Positions 15,189 to 25,293 of a stretch of 64,000 bases of DNA are shown one piece after another. Position numbers and translations under genes: made by a program. Each line of letters begins with the position of its first letter. Position 1 is the first letter of the stretch. Source of the stretch: Microbacterium memoriense (GTDB lineage: Bacteria; Actinomycetota; Actinomycetes; Actinomycetales; Microbacteriaceae); NCBI RefSeq assembly GCF_025398275.1, contig NZ_JAODOR010000012.1, forward strand, positions 1 to 64,000, read 5' to 3'. Under the pieces are notes generated by a model, which did no database searches, was not told the DNA's origin, and saw nothing but the letters and a program-made list of their open reading frames with translations.

Positions 15189-15752
15189 GTGCCGAAGACC
15201 GCCCCACCCCAGGATCGCTTCGACGAGCTCCCCGTCGACAACAGCCGGATCGGCGCTCACCGGGCCGAGAACCCGCGCATGCGTGGCGGGGTCATCTTCC
15301 TCTGGTCGGCGGTGGCGACCGTTGCGCTCGTGGCCATCGGGATCTTCGGCACGCTGATCGCGACGGGCCGGATCACGGTGTTCCCGACGCCGTCCGCGAC
15401 GGCCGTCGTCGTCCCGCCGGTGGCGGCCGTCGTCGACCCGTCTTACGAGGTCACCGTTCTCAATGCGACCCCGCAGTCGGGTCTCGGCCGTCAGCTCGGC
15501 GACGTGATCGTCGCGGCCGGCTGGAACGCGGCCGACGTCACGGCGGGAGAAGCCGGGTCGGATGACTTCGCGACCACGACCGTCTTCTACGCGGACCCCG
15601 CCGACGAGGGCGCCGCGCGCGGACTCGCGCAAGTGGTCGGGGGTGCAGAGGTCGCGTTGACGGACGCCTATGCCGATCTTCTGGGGGATGGGACCACGAA
15701 GCAGCTCGTCCTCGTGATCGGCCTCGATCGGACGACCGACGCCGCCGGTTGA
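15189..15752 (+). CDS. membrane-anchored LytR C-terminal domain protein
   Basis: A 187-aa protein with a short cytoplasmic N-terminus, one membrane segment at about 38-60 and an extracytoplasmic LytR_C domain at about 92-185 (YEVTVLNATPQSGLGRQLGDVIVAAGW...TTVFYADP). It lacks the LytR-CpsA-Psr catalytic domain, so it is not a wall teichoic acid ligase itself; it may help such enzymes at the cell wall. It starts nine bases after the DUF3263 gene. Confidence 0.85.
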   Translation: MPKTAPPQDRFDELPVDNSRIGAHRAENPRMRGGVIFLWSAVATVALVAIGIFGTLIATGRITVFPTPSATAVVVPPVAAVVDPSYEVTVLNATPQSGLGRQLGDVIVAAGWNAADVTAGEAGSDDFATTTVFYADPADEGAARGLAQVVGGAEVALTDAYADLLGDGTTKQLVLVIGLDRTTDAAG

Positions 15753-15873
15753 GCCGCGTGTTTCACGCGTGTGAACACTTCGATGCGCACATGTCAATAG
15801 TTGCGGATTCGGCGATTTCGCCGCTCAGCGGCTCGTTAGCATGGCGAAGTCCCACAGCATCAGGAGATCCAGA

Positions 15874-16083
15874 ATGAGCGCACAGACCCGCGGCACCGTT
15901 AAATGGTTCAATGCCGAAAAGGGCTTCGGATTCATCACCGCCGACGGAGGCGAAGACATCTTCGTCCACTACTCGAACATCGACATGAACGGCTTCCGGG
16001 TCCTCGAGGAGGGGCAGGCGGTCGAGTTCACGGTCGGCGCCGGCCAGAAAGGCCCGCAAGCGGAGGCCGTGCGCCCCGTCTGA
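15874..16083 (+). CDS. cold shock protein, CspA family
   Basis: A 69-aa single-domain cold-shock protein. The RNA-binding motifs RNP1 (KGFGFI) and RNP2 (IFVHYSNI) are intact, and the N-terminus [16 protein letters not shown] is canonical. It acts as an RNA chaperone that melts secondary structure. The ATG at 15874 has AGGAG at 15862-15866. A strong hairpin terminator follows at 16095..16132, so the gene is monocistronic. Confidence 0.96.
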   Translation: MSAQTRGTVKWFNAEKGFGFITADGGEDIFVHYSNIDMNGFRVLEEGQAVEFTVGAGQKGPQAEAVRPV

Positions 16084-16094
16084 CAACCACTGTC

Positions 16095-16132
16095 CAGAAC
16101 GGCCTCGACGCTGCCGCGTCGAGGCCGTTCTG
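16095..16132 (+). terminator. hairpin terminator after the cold-shock gene
   Basis: A perfect 16-bp stem (CAGAACGGCCTCGACG at 16095-16110 with its complement at 16117-16132) and a 6-nt loop lie 12 bases after the stop codon. No U-run follows, as is common in high-GC actinobacteria. Confidence 0.85.
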
Positions 16133-16158
16133 CGTGCGATGCCCTTGACGGTCGCGGC

Positions 16159-16187
16159 TTGCACTCCCCCCTGTCGAGTGCCAGAAT
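16159..16187 (+). promoter_or_regulatory. sigma-70-type promoter of groEL
   Basis: TTGCAC at 16159-16164 and CAGAAT at 16182-16187 are spaced by 17 bases, close to the vegetative consensus. The CIRCE operator begins four bases downstream, so a bound HrcA repressor would cover the transcription start. Confidence 0.6.
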
Positions 16188-16190
16188 GGG

Positions 16191-16217
16191 TTAGCACTCA
16201 CTCCACGTGAGTGCTAA
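16191..16217 (+). promoter_or_regulatory. CIRCE operator (HrcA binding site)
   Basis: A perfect inverted repeat TTAGCACTC-N9-GAGTGCTAA, identical to the CIRCE consensus. It places groEL under heat-inducible HrcA repression. hrcA is not in the window. Confidence 0.97.
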
Positions 16218-17873
<1,656 letters not shown>

Positions 17874-17893
17874 GTCCGCTGAACCTGCACTGA

Positions 17894-17927
17894 CAGAAGG
17901 GCCTCTCCTCGCGGAGGGGCCCTTCTG
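17894..17927 (+). terminator. groEL terminator hairpin
   Basis: A 15-bp stem (17894-17908 with 17913-17927, one G-T pair) around a TCGC tetraloop, 20 bases after the groEL stop. Confidence 0.88.
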
Positions 17928-17966
17928 CATGCCCACCGGGGCTGCATGTCTACCCGGGCCGGACCA

Positions 17967-18065
17967 TGTCCCACTTGTGGTCGTTTCTGGGGCCGAAAAG
18001 CAACCATTTGTGGGACAAGGGCTGCCCAAAGTGGGACAAGGGGTGCCCAAAGTGGGACAAGGGGG
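17967..18065. repeat. repeat family A copy with 21-bp tandem units
   Basis: It starts with TGTCCCAC (17967) and contains GTGGGACA at 18010, 18031 and 18052, i.e. a 21-bp period built of GTGGGACAAGGG and TGCCCAAA. The same TGTCCCAC/GTGGGACA words form the array at 38221..38470. It lies between groEL and the convergent WXG100 gene. Confidence 0.8.
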
Positions 18066-18100
18066 ACGAAGGCGCGCGCGTGGCGCGGCCGGGGCCGGGC

Positions 18101-18388
18101 TCAGCGGAAGAGACCGGCCGCCGACAGTTCGGTCTGCGCGTACTGATTGCCGGCGTGCGCGAGCGCGCCGCCGATGTCGCCGAGCGCGGCTTCGAGTTCC
18201 GTCTGTGCGTGCCGCCAGCGCTCGATCACGCCCTGGAATGCGACGGCCGCCGATCCGGTCCACGATCCCTGCAGATGCGTGAGCTGAGCGAGCATCGATG
18301 CCGTCTCGCCCTGCAGACGGTCGCCGGTCGCGCGGATCGCCGCCGTCGCGGTGATCACCGCGTCGCTGTCGACGCTGAAGATAGCCAT
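18101..18388 (-). CDS. WXG100 (ESAT-6-like) protein
   Basis: A 95-aa protein of the WXG100 family, small helical-hairpin proteins secreted by the type VII (ESX) system or acting as its chaperones. The WxG motif is W43-T-G in LQGSWTGSAAV, flanked by two amphipathic helices (about 8-40 and 50-88). Length and motif position are typical. No second WXG100 gene, EccC ATPase or LXG toxin lies nearby, so this is an orphan. The gene is convergent with groEL. Confidence 0.88.
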   Translation of the reverse strand: MAIFSVDSDAVITATAAIRATGDRLQGETASMLAQLTHLQGSWTGSAAVAFQGVIERWRHAQTELEAALGDIGGALAHAGNQYAQTELSAAGLFR

Positions 18389-18694
18389 GAGGACCCCATT
18401 TCCGTTGGATGTGGCTCCACGCTAGGCCGGGGCGCGGCATCCCTCCGCTCGTCGCCCCTCCTCTGAGGACAACTCGGGCGTTCCGTCTCCTGTGGAGGAG
18501 GCTGCGCGCCGTGGCAGCTCGGCCTCGCCCGCCGCGCGAGGTGTCGCGATCTGCCCGGTGCGCGCTCGCCTCTGGGCAGATTGCGCCACCTTGTCCAGGA
18601 GGGCGCGGGGGAGGGGGCGCGATCTGCCCGGAGTTCCTGCGTGGGTGGGCGCATCGCGCCACCTGGATCGGATGCGGCCCCCGGGCGGCGCGAG
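18389..18694. repeat. intergenic region with repeat family B
   Basis: These 306 bases hold no supported gene. Two copies of family B are visible: 18543-18589 (CGCGATCTGCCC ... GGGCAGATTGCGCC) and 18609-18661 (GGGGGCGCGATCTGCCC ... GGGCGCATCGCGCC). Each can fold as an imperfect hairpin. The same words recur at 23324..23594. The left side must hold the promoter of the WXG100 gene. Confidence 0.65.
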
Positions 18695-20422
18695 CTACTC
18701 GTCGAGCGAGCGGATCCGGGGGAGCGGCTGGGTCTCGATGAGCAGGTGGTCGGCGGCATCCCGCACGTGCGCGAGCGGGAACGCGACGCGGAATGTTGCG
18801 CCGCCGCCGGGTGTCTCGGTCACGGCGATCGACCCGTGGAGGGCCTCGACGACCGATGCGACGATCGACAGGCCGAGTCCGGAGCCGCCGGTCTCGCGGG
18901 TGCGGGAGGTGTCGGCGCGCCAGAACCGCTGGAAGATCTTGTCGCGGATCTGCTCGGGAATGCCCTCACCGTGATCGGCGACGGCGATCCATCCCATACC
19001 GGCCTCCTCGTCGACACCGACGCTGAGCTCGATCGGCGAACCGGCGGGCGTGTAGCGCCGCGCGTTGCCGAGGAGATTGGCCACGACCTGGCGGATGCGG
19101 TTCTCGTCACCCAGGACGATCGGCGGGGGACCGGCGACCGCGAGGAAAGCAGGCTCTTCGGATGCCGGCACCTCGCCGTCCGGTACCGCTCGTCCGCGGC
19201 GACGCAACAGACTGGCGAATGCCGTCGCGGGGCGGCGCGGGGTCGCACCCTGCGGTGTCGTGATCGGTGTGGTCGAGGGGAGTGGCGTGCGCACGGACTC
19301 GCGCGTGACGAAGGTGACCTCTCGGTCGGGTGCGGTGGCGCGGGCATCCAATGCGGCGTCGCGGGCGATGGGGCGAAGATCGACGTCCCGCACCACGATG
19401 TCACGGCGCTCGTCGAGCCGGGCGAGCGCGAGGAGATCCTCGACCAGCACGCCCATCCGGATCGCTTCCTTCTCGATCCGTTCCATCGACTGGGCGATCT
19501 GGTCGTCGCCCGAGATCGCGCCCATCCGGTACAGCTCCGCGTAGCCGCGCACCGTGACGAGGGGGGTGCGCAGCTCATGGCTCGCGTCGCCGATGAAGCG
19601 GCGCATCTGCTGTACGGTCGCATCGCGCTGGCCGAGGGCCTGGTCGATCCGGTCGAGCATGGCGTTGATCGCCGTCTTCAATCGGCCGACCTCGGTGCGC
19701 GGCGAGATGTCACCCATGCGCTGGCTGAAGTCGCCGGCCGCAATCGACATCGCCGTCGATTCGACCTGCCCGAGGCTGCGGAAAGCGAGCGTCACCAGCC
19801 ACCGTGTGGCCAGGGCCCCGCCGATCATGGTGAGCACCGCGAGGATCGAATAGATCCCGAGGAAGTTCCGCACGGTCTGGGTGACCGGTGTCAGCGGCAA
19901 TGCCAGCAGTTGCACATTCGCTTCGCGCGCCCCCGGAATCTGCAGGATGTCGACGGCGGCGTGGAAGACGGTCTCGCCGTCGGCGGACGTGAGGTCGAAC
20001 GTCGACGTGCCCTGCATGATCGCCGTGTCGAGTCCGAACGTGTCGGGGAATTCGGGGGGATGCTGCGACGCCGGACCGCCGGTGGCCAGCCGCGTGCCGT
20101 CGGGTCCGTAGACGGCGATGTAGAACGTCGTGAGGGGGAGGGGGGAGGGCGCGGCGAAAGTGGCGACCCCGTCGACCACCACGACGTCGAGCAGGCTGCT
20201 GGCCTGATCGAGGGTCACCGTCTGGCTGATCGATTGGTCACGCTCGGCGATCTGGGCGTTGCGGAGGAACACAGCCGTTCCGAGGCCCGCGGCGAACAGG
20301 CCGATCGCGAGCACCGCGACCGTGACGCCGGTGACTTTGGCCCGCAGGCTCAGCTCGCGCCACCACAGGGTGACCCGGTCGTTCTTCTTCGCGTGCCGCG
20401 CCGGGGCGTCCGTCGTGTCCAT
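18695..20422 (-). CDS. sensor histidine kinase with HAMP domain (PhoR/TrcS-like)
   Basis: A 575-aa membrane kinase. Two membrane segments (about 27-50 and 187-210) bracket an extracytoplasmic sensor of about 135 residues. A HAMP domain (about 212-264) and a HisKA domain with the phospho-acceptor in RFIGDASHELRTPL follow. The HATPase has N (NLLGNARRYTP), G1 (DHGEGIP) and G2 (GGSGLGLSIV) boxes. A proline/arginine-rich insert separates HisKA from the ATPase core. It starts nine bases after the response regulator stop and forms an operon with it (20432..21124). The layout resembles mycobacterial TrcRS-type systems. The stimulus is unknown. Confidence 0.92.
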   Translation of the reverse strand: MDTTDAPARHAKKNDRVTLWWRELSLRAKVTGVTVAVLAIGLFAAGLGTAVFLRNAQIAERDQSISQTVTLDQASSLLDVVVVDGVATFAAPSPLPLTTFYIAVYGPDGTRLATGGPASQHPPEFPDTFGLDTAIMQGTSTFDLTSADGETVFHAAVDILQIPGAREANVQLLALPLTPVTQTVRNFLGIYSILAVLTMIGGALATRWLVTLAFRSLGQVESTAMSIAAGDFSQRMGDISPRTEVGRLKTAINAMLDRIDQALGQRDATVQQMRRFIGDASHELRTPLVTVRGYAELYRMGAISGDDQIAQSMERIEKEAIRMGVLVEDLLALARLDERRDIVVRDVDLRPIARDAALDARATAPDREVTFVTRESVRTPLPSTTPITTPQGATPRRPATAFASLLRRRGRAVPDGEVPASEEPAFLAVAGPPPIVLGDENRIRQVVANLLGNARRYTPAGSPIELSVGVDEEAGMGWIAVADHGEGIPEQIRDKIFQRFWRADTSRTRETGGSGLGLSIVASVVEALHGSIAVTETPGGGATFRVAFPLAHVRDAADHLLIETQPLPRIRSLDE

Positions 20423-20431
20423 GACGGCGGG

Positions 20432-21124
20432 CTACGCCGTCTTGCCGGCCTTCAGCATGTAGCCGAAGCCGCGCTTGGTCTGGATGAGCGGCTCGCTGGA
20501 GTACGGGTCGATCTTGCGGCGAAGGTAGGAGATGTAGCTCTCGACGATTCCCGCGTCGCCGTTGAAGTCGTACTCCCACACATGATCGAGGATCTGCGCC
20601 TTGCTGAGCACCCGATTGGGGTTGAGCATGAGGTAGCGCAGCAGCTTGAACTCGGTCGGGCTGAGATCGATCGACACGTCACCGACCAGCACGTCGTGCG
20701 TGTCTTGATCCATCGACAGTTCGCCGGCCTTGATCGTCGATTCTTCGTCGGCCTGCATCGTGCGCCGCAGGATCGCCTGGATGCGGGCGACGATCTCGTC
20801 GAGGCTGAACGGCTTGGTGACGTAGTCGTCGCCGCCGGCGTTCAGGCCTTCGATCTTGTCTTCCGTCTCGTCCTTCGCCGTGAGGAACAGGATCGGCGCA
20901 GTGTACCCGGCGCCGCGCAGGCGCTTGGTGACACTGAAGCCGTTCATGTCCGGGAGCATGACGTCCAGGATGATGAGGTCGGGCTCTTCCTCGAGGACGG
21001 CCGAGATCGTCTGGGCGCCGTTGGAGACGGCGCGCACCTGGTAGCCGGCGAAGCGGAGGCTCGTGACGAGCAGATCGCGGATGTTCGGTTCGTCGTCCAC
21101 GACGAGGATGCGCGGTGCAGTCAT
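20432..21124 (-). CDS. response regulator, OmpR/PhoB family
   Basis: A 230-aa regulator. The receiver has acidic residues in VVDDEPN, the phosphorylated Asp in LIILDVMLPDMNG (about D53), LTAKD and YVTKPF. The winged-helix domain (about 132-225) has LSPTEFKLLRYLMLNPNRVLSK and the wing RGFGYML. The frame is open upstream to 21373, but the receiver begins right after the ATG at 21124, which I take as the start. It lies first in the operon with the HAMP kinase, divergent from nothing close; the TetR gene follows upstream on the same strand. Confidence 0.93.
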   Translation of the reverse strand: MTAPRILVVDDEPNIRDLLVTSLRFAGYQVRAVSNGAQTISAVLEEEPDLIILDVMLPDMNGFSVTKRLRGAGYTAPILFLTAKDETEDKIEGLNAGGDDYVTKPFSLDEIVARIQAILRRTMQADEESTIKAGELSMDQDTHDVLVGDVSIDLSPTEFKLLRYLMLNPNRVLSKAQILDHVWEYDFNGDAGIVESYISYLRRKIDPYSSEPLIQTKRGFGYMLKAGKTA

Positions 21125-21207
21125 AGGGCCAGTCTGGCACCGGAATCGTTCAGTTTGCTGGATATTCGACCGAGCGGGGTGGATGACACCGCCGATCGGC
21201 GGCGACT

Positions 21208-21756
21208 TCAGTCGCAGGAGGCGCGCACCGCGCGCACGACGACCGGCCGGATCTCCGCATCCGGGTCCACCGTCACGCGGTGCAGCACCAGTCCGTCGAG
21301 GGTCGCCATCAGGGTGCGGACGGCCTCGTCCGGATGCGGGGCGCCGATATCGGCGAGCAGGCCGGCTGTCCACTCCACGAACGCCGCGCGCTGGCGAATC
21401 AGCGGTGCGAGAAGCTCGATGTCACCGGCGGCCTCGGCGAACAACGCATAGCGTGCGCGGGTTCGTGTGGCGAGGGGACCGGTCTGCGCGACGATCATGG
21501 CGGTGAGTGCCTCGACGAGGTGCTCCGGCGACTCGATGGCCGGCGACTCGCCGCGGGCGAGATCGGATCGTTCGCGCTCGGCGAGCCCGTCGATCACGCC
21601 GGCGAGAAGAGCATCGCGGGTGCGGAACCAGTTCGACGTCGAGCCGCGGGCAAGGCCTGCGCGATCGTCGACGCGGGCGTGGGTGAGGGCCCGGATGCCC
21701 TCCTCGCCGACCAGAGACAGAGCGGCGTCGACAGCACGGTCGCGAGTGGAGGGCAT
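21208..21756 (-). CDS. TetR-family transcriptional regulator
   Basis: A 182-aa repressor-type protein. The N-terminal HTH (about 1-47) reads DRAVDAALSLVGEEGIRALTHARVDDRAGLARGSTSNWFRTRDALL, a standard TetR DNA-binding domain. The C-terminal helical domain should bind a small effector. It is divergent from the small membrane protein gene 21808..22221 across only 51 bases, so it most likely represses that gene and itself. Confidence 0.88.
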   Translation of the reverse strand: MPSTRDRAVDAALSLVGEEGIRALTHARVDDRAGLARGSTSNWFRTRDALLAGVIDGLAERERSDLARGESPAIESPEHLVEALTAMIVAQTGPLATRTRARYALFAEAAGDIELLAPLIRQRAAFVEWTAGLLADIGAPHPDEAVRTLMATLDGLVLHRVTVDPDAEIRPVVVRAVRASCD

Positions 21757-21807
21757 TCATCCACTATAAGTCTAGTATTTGCACTATGAACGTAGTACCA
21801 TGCGACC
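21757..21807. promoter_or_regulatory. likely TetR operator between divergent genes
   Basis: The AT-rich 51-base intergenic stretch contains overlapping inverted words: TAGTATTTGCACTA (21773-21786) and ACTATGAACGTAGT (21783-21796). A dimeric TetR protein could bind here and cover both promoters. The exact site is inferred. Confidence 0.4.
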
Positions 21808-22221
21808 ATGGAATGGCTCATGCTGGGGATCCTCGCGGTGCAGATGACCGCCGGTGTCGTGCTGCTGACCCGCGTCCTCCGCGCGGGCCACGGGATAGGG
21901 ACGGCGGTGGCATCACACGTCGGATCGGGCGTCGCCGCACTCGTGTTCTGGCTGCTGTTCGTGGCCACAGGTGTGGTTTTGTGGGCGTGGCTCACCTTCG
22001 TCGCGCTCACGGTGGGCAACACGGTCGGGGACGGGCTCCTCCGCGACCGCGCGCGTCGGCTGTCGGGGCGCAGCGACGGGCTCTGGCGTGATTACGGTGC
22101 GGCGATCGCCGCGGTGTTCCGTGGGCAGATGCCCGGGCTCGTGACCTTCCACGCTCTGTTCGCCGGTGTGGTGTACTTCGGCTGCCTCGGCATCTGCATC
22201 GGCGCGACGATCGCCAGCTGA
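21808..22221 (+). CDS. small integral membrane protein, probable TetR target
   Basis: A 137-aa protein with four predicted membrane segments (about 3-24, 35-56, 57-75 and 110-133) and a basic cytoplasmic loop (LRDRARRLSGRSDG) between the third and fourth. No family recognised. It is the divergent neighbour of the TetR gene, and this arrangement often joins a repressor to its transporter or membrane-stress target. It is probably monocistronic; the CPBP protease gene starts 35 bases later. Confidence 0.75.
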   Translation: MEWLMLGILAVQMTAGVVLLTRVLRAGHGIGTAVASHVGSGVAALVFWLLFVATGVVLWAWLTFVALTVGNTVGDGLLRDRARRLSGRSDGLWRDYGAAIAAVFRGQMPGLVTFHALFAGVVYFGCLGICIGATIAS

Positions 22222-22256
22222 GTGCTGGCTCGCTCGGGATCGGCGAAGATAGAGGC

Positions 22257-23288
22257 ATGACGTCACCGCATCCCGTGCCGCCCACTCCGCTGACCTCTGC
22301 TCCTGCGGTGCCGATGCAGGCCCCCCGACCGCTCCCGGCCGATGCGACGACGGAGGGCCTCGCCTTCCATCGACTGATCTTCGCGCGCCGCCGGAGCGGG
22401 TGGTGGACCCCCCTCGCGACGGGGCTGCTCTCCCTGGCCTTCTACATCGCTTTCCTCGTGGTCGTGCTCGTCGTCACGGTGATCGCGGCCTTCGCTGATG
22501 CGTCGCTCCTCGGCGAGCTCGAGGCCATGACGGTGAACCCCACGTTCGATCTGACCGACCCGTTCCTCGTGTCGATTCTGCTCGGGACGATCGCGCTCAT
22601 GCTCCCCGCGTATGTTCTGGCGTCGCTGATCGTGAACGGTCGCCGGGTGGGGCTCATCTCGTCGGCGGCGGGCCGGTTGCGCTGGCGGTGGATGCTGCTG
22701 TGCACCGGCGCGGCCGTCATCATCGCCGTGGTGCTCACGGCGCTGTCACTTCTCATCCCGACCGACGCCCCCGCATCCACCCCGCCGGCGGAGAACCCGC
22801 TGTGGCTGGCGACGCTCATCGTCCTGCTCCTTTTGGTACCGGTGCAGGCGGCGGCCGAGGAGTATTTGTTCCGCGGGTACCTGATGCAGGCCATCGGGCG
22901 GTGGCTGAAGCATCCGGCGTTCGCGATTCTGTTGCCGGTGCCCCTGTTCGTCCTCGGGCATCTCTACGACGTCTACGGCCAGATCGGCGTCGGGATCTTC
23001 GCGGTCGCGGCCGGCTGGCTCACATGGCGGACGGGCGGGCTCGAAGCAGCCATCGCGCTGCACGTCGTCAACAACCTGCTGGGATTCCTGCTGGGGCTGG
23101 CGGGTGGAGGCGACCCCACGGCGACCGACCAGGGTGTCTTCAGCCTGCTGTCGTCGGCGGTGCTGATCGGTGGATACGTCGCCGTCGTCGAGTGGCTGTA
23201 CCGGCGCTCCCGGATGCCCCGCACTCTTGTGCTGACGGTGCCGGCTCCGGTTGCGTGGGCTCCGCCTGTTCCTCAGCCTCAGCCGTAG
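22257..23288 (+). CDS. CPBP-family intramembrane metalloprotease
   Basis: A 343-aa membrane protein of the CPBP (Abi/CAAX-protease, bacteriocin-processing) family. After a proline-rich N-terminus it has about seven membrane segments. The catalytic motifs are EEYLFR (about residues 201-206, matching EExxxR), an FVLGH motif and HVVNN, which provides the last His/Asn ligands. Such enzymes cleave or process membrane peptides; the substrate is unknown. No link to the peptide genes at the left end of the window is visible. Confidence 0.88.
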   Translation: MTSPHPVPPTPLTSAPAVPMQAPRPLPADATTEGLAFHRLIFARRRSGWWTPLATGLLSLAFYIAFLVVVLVVTVIAAFADASLLGELEAMTVNPTFDLTDPFLVSILLGTIALMLPAYVLASLIVNGRRVGLISSAAGRLRWRWMLLCTGAAVIIAVVLTALSLLIPTDAPASTPPAENPLWLATLIVLLLLVPVQAAAEEYLFRGYLMQAIGRWLKHPAFAILLPVPLFVLGHLYDVYGQIGVGIFAVAAGWLTWRTGGLEAAIALHVVNNLLGFLLGLAGGGDPTATDQGVFSLLSSAVLIGGYVAVVEWLYRRSRMPRTLVLTVPAPVAWAPPVPQPQP

Positions 23289-23618
23289 GCGATTCGTCGC
23301 GCTGCGCGCGCTCACCGGGCGATGAGGGGGCGCAATCTGCCCCGCACCAGCGCGGAGATGGGCAGAATGCGCCCCCTCGATCGCGCGACCACTATTGAGG
23401 TGGCTTAATCTGCCCCGCGCCAGTGTGGGGGTGGGCAGAATGCGCCCCCTTGATGGCGTGCGAGATTGAGGGGGCGCAAACCGCCCTGCACCAGACTGCG
23501 GGTGGGCAGAATGGGCACCCCTGATGGCGGGCGCGTGGGCGGAGGGGACGCAATGTGCCCTGTAGGCGGCGAGGACGGGGCACGTTCTGACCCTGGATGC
23601 CGTGCAGGTGGCGGCGGG
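23289..23618. repeat. array of repeat family B
   Basis: No gene is supported in these 330 bases. Four related units follow each other: about 23324-23379, 23395-23452, 23466-23523 and a degenerate one at 23541-23594. Each begins with a form of GAGGGGGCGCAATCTGCCC and ends with a form of GGGCAGAATGCGCCCCC, so each folds as an imperfect hairpin. The unit spacing is about 70 bases. Two more copies lie at 18543..18661. Confidence 0.85.
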
Positions 23619-25259
23619 TCAGGCGGCGATGCCGTCCGCATCCAGGATCGTGTAGCTGTAGCCCTGCTCGGCGAGGAAACGCTGCCGGTTCTGCGCGAAG
23701 TCCTGGTCGACCGTGTCGCGGGCGATCAACGTGTAGAAGCTCGCCGTGTGCCCGTTCGTCTTCGGGCGCAGCAACCGGCCGAGGCGCTGGGCCTCTTCCT
23801 GACGCGAGCCGAACGACCCCGACACCTGGATGGCGACGGATGCTTCGGGCAGGTCGATCGAGAAGTTCGCGACCTTCGAGACGACGAGCACAGGCACGCG
23901 CCCCTCGCGGAATGCGCCGTAGAGCTGCTCGCGTTCGTCGACCGGGGTCGCGCCCGTGATCTTGGGCGCATCGAGCGCCTCGGCGAGCACATCGATCTGG
24001 TCGAGGTACTGCCCGATCACGAGGATCTGCTCGCCCGCATGGCGCGCGACGAGGCCCTGCACGACGCGGATCTTCGCGTGCGCCGTCGCGGCGAGGCGGT
24101 AGCGCTCGTCATCGGCGGCGGCGGCGTATTCGAGCCGATCGGATGCCGGCAGATCCACGCGCACTTCGTAACAGACGGCGGGGGAGATGAAGCCCTGGGC
24201 CTCGATCTCCTTCCAGGGCGCGTCGAAGCGCTTGGGGCCGATCAGGCTGAACACATCGCCCTCTCGGCCGTCCTCGCGTACGAGGGTCGCGGTCAGGCCG
24301 AGGCGGCGGCGAGCCTGCAGGTCGGCCGTGAGCTTGAACACCGGTGCCGGCAGCAGGTGCACCTCGTCGTAGACGATGAGGCCCCAGTCCAACGCATCCA
24401 ACAGCGCGAGGTGAGCGTACTCGCCCTTCCGCTTCGCCGTGAGGATCTGGTAGGTCGCGATCGTGACCGGCTTGACCTCTTTGGCCTGACCGGAGTACTC
24501 GCCGATCTCCTCGGGGGTCAGCGACGTGCGCTTGAGGAGCTCATCACGCCACTGGCGGGCGCTCACGGTGTTGGTCACCAGGATGAGCGTCGTCGTCTTG
24601 GTCTCGGCCATCGCCGCGGCGCCCACGAGGGTCTTGCCCGCACCACAGGGAAGGACGACGACGCCGGATCCGCCCTCCGTGAAGATGTCGACGGCCTGAC
24701 GCTGATACGGCCGCAGCGTCCAGCCGTCCTCGGCGAGATCGATCTCATGCGGGGTGCCGGGCGTGTAGCCGGCGTGGTCCTCGGCGGGCCAGCCGATCTT
24801 CAGCAGTTCCTGCTTGATGTGTCCGCGCGCCCAGGCATCCACGACGAACGTGTCGGGAGCGGGGCGGCCGATCAACAGCGGCTGGATGCGCTTGTTCTTG
24901 GCGACTTCGGCCAGAACCGCGGCATCCATCGCCCGGAGGATGAGGGTGCCTTCGACATCGCGTTCGATCACGAGGCGGCCGTAGCGCCCCACGGTCTCGC
25001 GGATGTCGATCGACACCGACGGGGGCACCGGGAACCGCGTCCAGCGTTCGAGGGTCGCGAGCATGTCTTCCGCGGTATGTCCCGCGGCGCGGGCGTTCCA
25101 CAAACCGAGCCGGGTGATGCGATACGTGTGGATGTGCTCGGGAGCGCGCTCGAGCTCGGCGAAGATCGCGAGTTCGTGGCGCGCGCTCTCGGCCTGCGGG
25201 TGGGCGACCTCGAGCAGGACGGTGCGGTCGCTTTGGACGATCAGGGGGCCATCAGCCAT
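23619..25259 (-). CDS. XPB-type DNA repair helicase (DEAD/DEAH, SF2)
   Basis: A 546-aa SF2 helicase related to eukaryotic/archaeal XPB. An N-terminal XPB-specific domain (about 1-170) precedes helicase core 1 with LRPYQRQAV, Walker A CGAGKTLVG and a DEVH box in VYDEVHLLPAP. Core 2 has FREGRVPVLVVSKVANFSIDLPEA and motif VI QRLGRLLRP. It would unwind DNA during repair. I chose the ATG at 25259; an upstream extension lacks conservation. The next gene upstream on the strand (25294..27012) encodes a protein with an XPB/Ssl2-like domain, and the two are a conserved actinobacterial pair. Confidence 0.95.
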   Translation of the reverse strand: MADGPLIVQSDRTVLLEVAHPQAESARHELAIFAELERAPEHIHTYRITRLGLWNARAAGHTAEDMLATLERWTRFPVPPSVSIDIRETVGRYGRLVIERDVEGTLILRAMDAAVLAEVAKNKRIQPLLIGRPAPDTFVVDAWARGHIKQELLKIGWPAEDHAGYTPGTPHEIDLAEDGWTLRPYQRQAVDIFTEGGSGVVVLPCGAGKTLVGAAAMAETKTTTLILVTNTVSARQWRDELLKRTSLTPEEIGEYSGQAKEVKPVTIATYQILTAKRKGEYAHLALLDALDWGLIVYDEVHLLPAPVFKLTADLQARRRLGLTATLVREDGREGDVFSLIGPKRFDAPWKEIEAQGFISPAVCYEVRVDLPASDRLEYAAAADDERYRLAATAHAKIRVVQGLVARHAGEQILVIGQYLDQIDVLAEALDAPKITGATPVDEREQLYGAFREGRVPVLVVSKVANFSIDLPEASVAIQVSGSFGSRQEEAQRLGRLLRPKTNGHTASFYTLIARDTVDQDFAQNRQRFLAEQGYSYTILDADGIAA

Positions 25260-25293
25260 AACGGGAAAGTCTACCCGCGCTGGCTGGGCGTGC

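Noticed and set aside
18581..21451. Long plus-strand frame of 956 codons
   Set aside because: It is antisense to the HAMP kinase and OmpR-type regulator genes and has the Arg/Gly-rich, repetitive composition of a high-GC shadow frame.
23289..23618. CRISPR-like array between the CPBP and XPB genes
   Set aside because: Repeats are imperfect hairpins with diverged arms and no regular spacers; they match an extragenic palindrome family instead.
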